Shown piece after piece: positions 55,901 through 64,000 of a DNA stretch of 64,000 bases. Origin of the DNA: Phallusia mammillata (lineage: Eukaryota > Chordata > Ascidiacea > Phlebobranchia > Ascidiidae). The stretch lies in assembly GCA_003260075.1 (NCBI GenBank), contig QLIY01000748.1, positions 1 through 64,000 on the forward strand. The letters are read 5' to 3'. A model generated the notes under the pieces. It ran no database searches, was not told the DNA's origin, and saw only the letters and a list, made by a program, of their open reading frames with translations. The first letter of the stretch is position 1; every line of letters begins with the position of its first letter. The position numbers and the translations under genes were made by a program.

Positions 55901-58516
55901 ATACCTCTTACATGTTTTTAAATCAAATGTTTGTTTATTTCAAACCAAAAATAATCACAAAACCTTAACATATTTTGCTCAGGTGGAAAAACTCAATTGG
56001 TCAGCATTCTCTCGTCGATTCTTATGTTGATTGTCCTTATATGGCTTGCTCCTTTATTCGAGCCGGTCCCAAAATCTCTGCTCGCTTGCATCATTATCGT
56101 GGCGCTTAAAAGTCTGTTCAAGCAGTTCGAGAAACTCAAGGAGTTGTTCTTAGTCAGCAAAATCGACTTTGTAAGTTTTTATCAAATCACTGGCAAATTG
56201 ATTTTTGGGAATCAATCCCTATTCTATTGCCATTGTTGCAATGATTTCCCCCTTTCATTAAATATCGCAAGTTGAGAAATGTTTATTCCCAGGCTAAAAT
56301 CTGTTGAACTATTACCTTTTTCTAATTTTAAACCCTTCTATTGCTCTTTACAGACACTGAAGATGTTTTTTAGCGAAATTAATTTGTTTTTATAAGATTG
56401 TCAATTGATTTTAACCTGGAAATACTTGATTTTAGTAATTTTATCAAATTAATCAACTTTCACAACCTGAAATATTGTCAAATAAATTTTTGTAGACGAT
56501 CTGGGTAGTGACCTGTTTTTCGGTGGTTGTCCTTGGGGTTGACCTTGGATTGGCTGTTGGTGTTGCCATGGCGATTGCAGCGCTCATCTACCGGATTCAA
56601 CATCCAAAACATGTCATCCTGGGCAGAATAATGCACACTGATCTCTATGCCGATCACAAGAAGTACAAGGACGCCTACGAAATACCGGGGGTGAAGATTT
56701 TCCACTACGCTGATTCTGTCTCGTTCACAAACAAAGATGCATTCCGGAACTCATTATACAAAGCTGTTGGGTGGGCATTGTTTCTTTGTTTAAATAAAGT
56801 TTTGTCAAAATCAATTCAAGGTGTGGATTATTACAATGATTTTAATTTTTTTCTGTCCTTGCAAGCCATGTGCAGTTTTGTGAGGCAAACAGGTTATGTA
56901 CATGAAATATTTTATATTTTAAATATTTTTGTTTAACAGATTTCTTAATATGCTTTTCCGTACAGGTTTTGTATTTTTGTAAAACTTGGTATTTTTACAG
57001 ATTTTTTTGATCCGTTAAAGTCCTATACACTTTTGTGAAACGAACTTGGTACTTTTACAGATCCAACCCAAGCACGATTTTAAGCAAAATTGAGAAACGG
57101 AAAAAGAAAGGTGGAAATCTGGCAGCCGACAGCGAAACTGTGAGTGGATTTATCTTTTAATAACTTTGCAATGTTTAATAATGTTGGTTGGGGGGATTCC
57201 CCTAGCTTGAAAGGGAATTTATTTGATTTCCGTGTTTTTGTGTATGGAATTTTGCCATGAAATAATTGGAAATATAAATAGTGATACTTTCACAGCTTTG
57301 TATGTGCAAAAATGTAGTTGTGTTATCTAATTAACTGTTTAGGTAGACTAGGTTGGCGAATACGCTGCAGACAGGCACATTGTTTCGACCTATAAAATCT
57401 CATCAGTGCAGCTGGTGACGAGAGATCGGCCGTATTTGCTAGTGTAGCCATCTAACCGGACTCCAGTTTGTGGTGAGCAACAGTTGGATGGCTACACTAG
57501 CCAATGTGCGATATCATTGATCGGCTTACGTGTAGGATTTATCGAATATTAATAAGTTAAAAATGTTACCTTGCTTAAAAAGTAAAGAACTTCTGGAATA
57601 AATGTTTTTCTGTGAATATTTTTAGAGACTCATTCGAATGGAAGAATTCCCAACTTCCAGGACTGAAGTAAGTTTCTTAAATTTTGTTTAATATATGAGT
57701 TGAGTTTATTTCGCCTGGCAAAATCGTAGCAGCATAATTGCGCGAAAATATTCACCAAGCCGGAAATAGCTGGGCAACGTTGGGACGTTATAAAGCGCGA
57801 CAAGTTAAGGACACAATATTTGTATTTTATTTGTGAATTTCACTTCAACAAAACAAACAAACACTTGTCAGAAAATTTACGTTGTGTGTTGCAAGCATAA
57901 AAATCATAGATATTTATTTCACAGACATCAGATGATAAAGTTCGAAAGCGATCGAATCTTTCACCAGAGGGTAAGTTGTTGAAAATATATCATGAGATGT
58001 ATGTAGCTTATTTGGTAGTTAACTTGTGGCAGCAACAATATTTCACACTACTTTGAATTTAAATTGTTTTTACGCAGGAGCTTCCACATCCAACAATAAT
58101 CCCGCTCCCCTCATGGGATTTCATGTGTTGATCTTTGACGCCACCATGTGGAGTTTTATCGATTCGACCGCATCCAGAGAAATCATACAAATCATCGTTA
58201 AGTTTCAGTCACTTGGTGTCACTGTTCTAATCGCGGGCGCATCAGGTGATTTTACTAAATCGATATTTTATTAAAAATAACTTTCGATTTGGTTCATTAT
58301 GGCGTCATATACGCAGGTAACGTCATAAACACTTTGGACGGATGCGGTCTGACGTCACACCTGTCACGTGACCGCGTGTTCGTCACGGTTCACGACGCAG
58401 TCGTTCACGCGGAACGGATAGTTCAGCAACAATTGCGAAGGAACGACGAAAGCTTCGAGGAACCGCCATTTTCATCGATGCCCGATTATCCAGGCTTCGA
58501 TTCTCTCGCACTGTGA
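49958..58516 (+). CDS. SLC26A-like: SLC26-family anion transporter with STAS domain
   Basis: Membrane anion exchanger or channel (chloride, bicarbonate, sulfate or oxalate; substrate not predictable here). Sixteen exons: 49958-50103, 50852-50973, 51033-51143, 51646-51792, 52176-52294, 52676-52846, 53195-53436, 54718-54868, 55311-55410, 55983-56170, 56496-56770, 57061-57139, 57626-57667, 57925-57970, 58078-58245, 58317-58516; 768 aa, all phases agree. In-frame TAG four codons before the ATG. The family signature is present: [10 protein letters not shown] and TSKHTSVGT (about 95-130), [27 protein letters not shown] (about 425-440). The STAS domain (about 515-745) is interrupted by a variable linker encoded by the small exons 12-14; its core reads [15 protein letters not shown] ... 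[11 protein letters not shown]. Closest in style to SLC26A3/4/5/6; paralogue unresolved. AATAAA at 59118-59123 may end the transcript. Confidence 0.94.
52944..52980 (+). pseudogene. Decayed partial copy of SLC26 exon 6 end
   Basis: A 37-nt stretch after AATAG and before GTGGAA resembles the end of exon 6 (ACAACGGACCGTT region) and its donor. It is not a multiple of three and would break the frame. Confidence 0.5.
53640..53960. repeat. Haplotype duplication in SLC26 intron 7
   Basis: 53640-53822 repeats as 53833-53975 around the gap 53823-53832; the second copy lacks about 30 bp. Non-coding. Confidence 0.75.
55470..55575 (-). repeat. tRNA-derived SINE in SLC26 intron 9
   Basis: Minus strand: A box TGGCCGAATGG (55562-55552), B box GGTTCGAACCC (55486-55476), resembling a leucine-type tRNA in the D-arm. 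Confidence 0.6.
57361..57530 (-). repeat. Repeat unit carrying hammerhead plus a fold-back
   Basis: The ribozyme at 57364-57412 is followed by an imperfect inverted repeat around GGCTACACTAGCC / GCTAGTGTAGCC (57437-57511). Parts recur at 22536-22615 and 18405-18490. Confidence 0.6.
57364..57412 (-). ncRNA. Putative type I hammerhead ribozyme, complete
   Basis: Minus strand, 5' to 3': stem I GCTGCA (57412-57407); CTGATGA (57406-57400); stem II GATTT-TAT-AGGTC (57399-57387; 5 pairs, two G-U); GAAA (57386-57383); stem III ACA/TGT closing a 7-nt loop; cleavage C at 57370 after GT; stem I partner TGCAGC (57369-57364; 6 perfect pairs). Every invariant core base is present. Lies in SLC26 intron 12, antisense to the gene. 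Confidence 0.75.
57698..57810 (-). repeat. Dispersed repeat shared with 21540-21700 and 2268-2365
   Basis: Common part reads ATTTCCG(A/G)CTTGGTGAA on the minus strand, followed by GCTGCTACGATTT. No ends or coding capacity identified. Confidence 0.55.
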
Positions 58517-59149
58517 CACGCTTGTGACGTCATAGTTGATGTTCGCGAATGCAGTATGTGACGTAATTATTTATAAATTAATCGGAAAACTATGTAGTGG
58601 CAATTTTATAACTGTTGTTGTGCTTGATACAAAGTATTGTAAATTTGTATTTGTTTTTGCCTGCACCGGTTTTGCGCGCTTTTTCTTTGTTGTATTGTTT
58701 TGTTCCCGAGCTGAGGTTCCTTACATTTAATGCTTTGAAATATAAATAAGCAGAATAATGTTTAACGGGTTTGTCGAAAAGTTTGGATTTTCTCTCCGCC
58801 ATCTACCAACATGTGTGAACCTGCGATTTGAGATGCAAAGTTTAAAAAATGCTTCCGCAGCCTGTTTCGAGTGGTTCCATAAAATAACTGATCATTTTAT
58901 TTCTTACTCATAACCACTGTAGAAGTTTTGTGTCAACCTGATGTTTTTCTGTGCGGTGCCTTCGCTGCCTTACTGTGCTTCAAAATAATTGTTGTCACAA
59001 AAATACACGGTGCTTTTGTGCCTGATCAACAAAGATGTCATAAAACTGCAGTGTGCTGTCGGTTTGTGGAACTACGCAACTGTGATTGATTGCAAGTCAC
59101 TTTAATTCGTTGTACTGAATAAAAAAACACCAAAGATCTAAATCACAGT

Positions 59150-59335
59150 CCGCCAGGCCCATTGAAGGCGTCATACCGAAACAGCCGGTCACCAAGCATT
59201 CACCACCATATGACAAGGCGTAGGCTAGAAAAATCTAGTCTGCGCTGGGATTCGAACCCACGACAGCCAACTGGGCTACGCAGGCTCAGTGGAGAATCGA
59301 AAGTCGAATCACAAGCACCAATTCCTGTTATGAAT
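59150..59335 (-). repeat. tRNA-derived SINE
   Basis: Minus strand A box TAGCCCAGTTGG (59278-59267) and B box GGTTCGAATCC (59258-59248), then a family tail. Best-preserved copy in the window. Confidence 0.7.
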
Positions 59336-59929
59336 TTATGTTTATCTTAACATCAAAGACCCATTAAGAATTTGTGACGAAACTTGTGCAAAAAGGATTC
59401 ATTTGTGGCAAAGTTTTTTTAGTCTTGCAACAATATTGATAAGTTTCAATGCATGCAGATATAGAGAAGTGGCAAACAGGATTTTATTAACACACAGCGA
59501 AATTACAAGACAGCCTAATTACAGTGGTTGCATTTTTAAGGCACAAGAATAAAGAAATTGCCAGAACAACAAAACATTGCCAAGATGTTCCAATAGTTTC
59601 GCTTTTAAATGTCCAAACTTGCTTTCCCGAACAAAATATACAAACTAGGATTTTAAAGTAATTCATGTTCGTAAACATACGTTACGATCATCGGATTTAT
59701 GTTCCCGCAATTTGTACGGCTGTTTTAATTTTTGAAGTTTGTTTACAATTTTCCCGTTAACAAAACAAACACAGTTTGTTTGAAAGTATTACAGGGAGTA
59801 TGGGGATTTGTAGACAAAAAATTCTCGAAATTGAATTCTGATCGACATTTGAAAAGCAGTGGCAAGTCTTGACAAGTTGTATGTTTGTTTTTTAGGATCA
59901 GATAATTTTAAAACAGGCCAACGTGTAAT

Positions 59930-60240
59930 ACCGTATTTACTCGATTGTAAGCCGCACGCTGGAATTTTGGATACGATTGTTTCTTAATACATCTTTCTGT
60001 TGTTACATAGCACAACTATTTACCCATATTTGTTAGTTACGTTGATAACTGTACCCGACAGAACGTATATCGACGTATAATCTGTACTTGCATGTTTTGA
60101 ACCCCAGAAAAAATTAAAAATTTGAAGTGTAAATATAATATCGGTATATAATCAAAATATAGACCACCCTCGATTGTAAGCCACACAAACAGAAGTTAAA
60201 AAACAATATAAGCCGCGGCTTACAATCAAGTAAATACGGT
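59930..60240. mobile_element. 311-bp inverted-repeat element with ACCGTATTTACT ends
   Basis: Terminal repeats of about 25 bp (ACCGTATTTACTCGATTG and near-complement). No 8-bp duplication is visible, so the superfamily is unclear. Confidence 0.65.
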
Positions 60241-60344
60241 ATTCGAAATCTTGGTCAAAGTCATATAAGTTCAAAATTTTGGTTGGCAACAATAAAAAAC
60301 GCACAAGCAATGTCATGCTGTTCTTGACCCTTCTGTTTGGGGCA

Positions 60345-63300
60345 TTAATTTAACCAGGAGTTTATTGCCGTCCAAACACACAAAAGCATCAGTAATGAGC
60401 TGCACTTTAGAGCAGAAGCATTATCTCCTTGTTGTCCTGAAACTCCTGCAAAAATATTGATGGAGTTAGTTGCTGTTACCAGTGGTGGGATTCAATTTTT
60501 TTGTCAGCCAGTTCTATCACAAAAGTCATATTTTTGAGCCAAATCTGTTACAAACAGTCAATTGACAGTAAAACCGGTTCGCTGATCTCATAAAATTTCA
60601 TAAAATGATTCTATGGAAGTGGCTGAATCCCACCACCCGAAGTGGCTGAATCCCACCACCCTGTAAGTAAGCTGGAATGAACACTTTTTGCATCAGCAAG
60701 TGTTGTTTTGGAGTATTTTACTCAAGACATAAAATTTATTCTTTTATTAAAACAAAATTTAATATTAATATAATACAAAAAAAAAAAAAAATTTAGACTA
60801 ACCTTTTTTTGTTGTTATGTGGTACGTAGTTGATGGCCGGCCGTTTCCTCCCTCGTTGAAAGCACGTACCCACAACATATAGTCGTTGTAATGTGGAAGT
60901 TTGAATTCGACACTAGGTGGTTCCGTGTAGTGATCCCTTGCATCAGCAGAGGTTTGGTTCACCAGCCAGTATTGCACCTTTGTTTGGAATATTTGTGTCA
61001 AGTATTACAGGCATAAGTTTAGAACAAGCAAGTATGTTTTTGGTTTGTCTGGTTTAGATCATTATAGTGATTATTCTATGCAAATATTTATTCGTTCTGG
61101 GTAAAAAAAACAGTGTCTAAAAATATTTGTGTCAAGTATTGAATTTGAATTCATAATTTTATGATAAGCAGTTATGTGGTTCATATACTTATGCCTCTTG
61201 ACTTTAATAATTACTTTGTCAATCTCCTGCAGTGCATAATTTTATGATAAGCAAATATTTTTTGTCCCTTGATGTCAAAGTATAATTTATCTCCACCAGT
61301 TGAGAACCACTGCTGTAGTGGCTATTTTTGTGGAATTTAAAATTTGGTATAGTGCAGTGGTTCCCAACCTTTGAAGGACCGTTGCCCCCTAAAACTCACT
61401 TTTTGGCCTCGTGGCCCCCTTTAAGTAACTCTGGCTTGGACCTGTGCCCCCCTCAAAAATGTAAATAGCAATCTCGTGTTGGAATGCTGTATTAATTTCG
61501 GCTTTAAACAGGTCAAATAGAGTAACCAAAAATCCGCAATCGTGACAAACCTCAATATAGACAAATAGTATGTGAAATGGTCGATTGCATAGGGAATAAA
61601 GTTAAAAGGAAATGGCTTTTAGTGGGTGTTTCTTGTGAATCTACACCCGTGGCCCCCCGGAACACAGCTCGTGGCCCCCCTGGGGGGCCATGGGCCCTGG
61701 TTGGGAACCACTGGTAAAAAAATTAAAATGTAATGATAAAAATATGTCGAAGAATGATCGTGTTTGTGAAGGAACGGTTTTTTAAGTTTTTATTGCTCTC
61801 TACAGACACTGAAGATGCTTTTTTTTTATAAGATTCTTTAAAAGATTGGTAACTAATTTTAACCTGGATACAAACATTTCCCAACTTGTGATATAGATAA
61901 CAACATGTTTAGAAACCTAGTATTTAGGCAAGTGAAGGTGTTAAAATTATCTTACAACATATCCTTGTATTGCGCTTTCAAATGTCGAAGGTTGAACCGG
62001 GTCCCATTGGGCAGTTAAGTCCAGTCCGAGGACCTTTAATTTGACATTGATCGGAGCATTGTCTGGTGGAGGTCCGGTAGTCACAAACAAGAATGAAAAG
62101 TCGCTCCAGGGTCCGAGTCCTGTAAAATATGGGGGGGGGGTGTGGAATTTATAATTTGGTATAGTGTATTAAAATGTAATGATAAAATATGTTGAGGAAT
62201 GATCGTGTTTGTGATGGAACTATTAGGTTTTTTAGGTTTTTATTGCTCTCTACAAACGCTGAAGATGCATTTTTTATAAGATTTCTTTAAAAGATTGTCA
62301 ACTAATTTTTAACCTGAAAACAGGCATTTTCCAACTTGTGACATAGATAACAATATGTTTTGTGAATAGAAACTTGGTATTTAGGCAACAAGTGAAAGGT
62401 GGTAATTTGTTGAAGGGCAACAAGTGAAAGGTGTTAAAATTATCTTACAACGTATCCTTGTATGGCACTTTCGAATGTCGAAGGTTGAACCGGGTCCCAC
62501 TGGGCAGTTAAGTCCAGTCCAAGGACTTTCAAATTGACATTGATCGGAGCATTATCTGGTGGAGGGCCTGTCGTGACAAACAAGAATGAAAAGTCGCTCC
62601 AGGGTCCGAGTCCTGTAAAATATGTGGAATTGAGTCTTGATTGTAACAAAGCAGAATGTATAGCTGCATACAAATATGGTTGAACACATTTGTTTTCAGT
62701 ACAGATCGGCAGACTATTCGGCACTGCTGACCAGTTTAAGACAGGCAGAATTTTGTGGTCTGGGCCTGAAATATTTTTTGTCCAACAACCATTTATTTAT
62801 TTTGACAATAATTTGATAGAAAGGGTTGTTTTGCTGCTATTAGGTTCTTGAGCTTACGTCTTACAAGTATTATTTGTCGATAAGACCCTCTTTATGTAAA
62901 TCAACACAACATGTGTTGGGGGGGGGGGACCGCTGACCAGTTTAAGACAGGCAGAATTTTGTGGTCTGGCCCTGAATTCCATTCTATTTTTCATGTGAAT
63001 GATGTGATAGAAAGCAAGGGGGTTGGTTTGCTGCTAATAAGTTTTTGCCGTTACACCTTATGAGGAACAGTTGTCATTGAGACTTTTTGTATTCCATTGA
63101 CACAACATGTATTTTCCTGCTAACAAAATACTCATGGACCGACACTTACTACTACTATGGACCTGTGTTTATCAACTCCTGTTTTATGACAAATTATTTC
63201 CAAGCAGCATCGGTTATAATTAAGAGATATTCTGGCTATAGACATAAAATAAACAGAATCATTTGTATCTCCACCTATGTTATAGATTGCTGTCAATGTT

Positions 63301-63797
63301 TTTTAATTGTGGTATTTCCCACCTGCTGAATTGAACCCGGCAGCTTTCAGTTTGTAGTTGTAATTTGCTTGGAGGCCTTCTAACTTTATGTAAGGTGTCG
63401 CATCTGCAGTTGTGAAATTTCTCCATTGTTTTGGATTCTCGCATGGGTGGGGGGGGGGAGTCCTGCTGACAAAATACTCTTGGTCCAACACTTTACTATC
63501 AACCTGTGTTTATCAACTTCTGTTTTATAACAAATTGTTTCCAAGCAGCATTGGTTATAATTAAGAAATATTCTGGACATAGAATACACAGCATCATTTG
63601 TATCTCCACCTATCTTATAGATTGCTGTCAATGTTTTTTAATTGTGGTATTTCCCACCTGCTGAATTAAAGCCAGCAGCTTTCAGTTTGTAGTTGTAATT
63701 TGCTTGCAGTCCTTCTAACTTTATGTAAGGTGTCTCATCTGCAGTTGTGAAATTTCTCCATTGTTTTGGATTCTCGCATGGGTTGTAGTCAATCATA
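60345..63797 (-). CDS. CNTN-like: Contactin-like GPI-anchored FN3 cell-adhesion protein, C-terminal part
   Basis: Neural-type adhesion molecule; the 5' exons lie beyond the right edge. Visible exons, phases agree: 63797-63658, 62612-62449 (or allele 62119-61956), 60977-60803, 60445-60345. They encode the end of one FN3 domain (GLQANYNYKLKAAGFNSAG), a final complete FN3 domain (QWDPV ... GYV|VQYW ... LWVRAFNEGGNG), then a short linker and a C-terminal hydrophobic tail (SSLLMLLCVWTAINSWLN) after small residues (GDNASA). This looks like a GPI-attachment signal with no cytoplasmic tail. That pattern, with FN3 repeats, is typical of contactins. The acceptor of exon 60977-60803 is pyrimidine-poor. 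Confidence 0.75.
60480..60662. mobile_element. hAT-type element, family 'GTGGGATTCA', rearranged end
   Basis: Left end CAGTGGTGGGATTCA; the right end GGCTGAATCCCACCAC is present twice in tandem. Confidence 0.65.
61355..61713. mobile_element. hAT-type element with CAGTGGTTCCCAACC ends
   Basis: Ends CAGTGGTTCCCAACCT and GGTTGGGAACCACTG; inner sequence rich in GGCCCCC. No matching 8-bp flank found. A shorter relative lies at 3437-3667 (flanks gtttaaat / atttaaat) with a haplotype copy at 4176-4373. Confidence 0.7.
61956..62119 (-). pseudogene. Haplotype copy of the contactin-like penultimate FN3 exon
   Basis: 164-nt copy of 62449-62612 with same sites and frame; joined at the gap 62131-62140. 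Either may be the allele used. Confidence 0.8.
63323..63448 (-). pseudogene. Truncated haplotype copy of contactin-like exon
   Basis: Copy of 63658-63797 with its donor, cut by the gap 63449-63458; flanks 63100-63320 repeat as 63461-63650. Confidence 0.8.
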
Positions 63798-63884
63798 CTG
63801 CAAATTGAAACCTGAATGAAATAGATCAATGATCAAAGTTTTTGTTGTGTCAAATTGTCAAACAGGTTTTAAACCATTGAATAA

Positions 63885-64000
63885 AGTGTTGCTGCCAGGC
63901 ATAATGTATTTTTAGCTCTTCCAGCAGTCTTTTTTATAATATGGCAACATTTCGATGCCCCATATGAGATGCCTTCATCAGGGTAATGACATAAATTCAA
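63885..64000 (-). repeat. Hammerhead-bearing repeat, cut by the window edge
   Basis: Begins TTGCTGCCAGGCATAATG; the minus strand carries CTGATGA and GAAA around an imperfect stem at about 63949-63980. Same module as the 121-bp array at 33950-34320. Confidence 0.55.

Larger units (their letters stand above)
58517..60344. other. Convergent spacer between SLC26 and contactin-like genes
   Basis: SLC26 3'UTR with candidate polyA signal 59118-59123, a SINE at 59150-59335, and an inverted-repeat element at 59930-60240. No coding signal. Confidence 0.5.

Overview
The window is nuclear DNA from an animal, most likely a solitary ascidian (Ciona-like tunicate). The evidence is compact, intron-rich, AT-rich genes with single-copy chordate-type orthologues, many short hAT-type elements, and strong allelic divergence. 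The species call is inference; the animal origin is seen directly from eight spliced gene models, most with intact reading phase across every junction.

Layout, left to right: (1) 2911-11603, minus: a type II Golgi glycosyltransferase of the chondroitin GalNAc-transferase family. (2) 13968-15438, plus: a 160-aa four-helix MARVEL/CMTM-like membrane protein. (3) 16542-20695, minus: ACOT7-like double-hotdog acyl-CoA thioesterase. (4) 21921-29794, minus: ANKZF1/Vms1-like peptidyl-tRNA hydrolase of ribosome quality control. (5) 32955-43442, plus: PCTAIRE-class cyclin-dependent kinase (CDK16/17/18). (6) 46064-46795, plus: intronless DAPP1-like SH2-PH adaptor. (7) 49958-58516, plus: SLC26 anion transporter with STAS domain. 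(8) 60345-63797 and beyond the right edge, minus: the C-terminal end of a contactin-like GPI-anchored FN3 protein. The genes do not form a pathway or operon; they are ordinary neighbours.

Two things dominate the non-coding sequence. First, the assembly: 31 poly-G tracts, all G on the plus strand, 24 of them 10-12 long. They behave like encoded gaps (N written as G), and many are flanked by diverged tandem copies of the same sequence. Several exons therefore appear twice (uncollapsed haplotypes), and in three places a gap-bounded haplotype block sits inside an otherwise intact transposon.

Second, repeats: hAT-type elements with 8-bp target duplications, tRNA-derived SINEs, and several repeat families that carry hammerhead-ribozyme cores (CTGATGA, stem, GAAA). 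Two copies (57364-57412 and 23183-23232, minus strand) have all three stems and a GTC cleavage triplet. One of them lies in sense orientation in an ANKZF1 intron, 38 nt from an exon. A 121-bp tandem array at 33950-34320 carries three further cores. These ribozyme-bearing repeats are the most interesting biology in the window.
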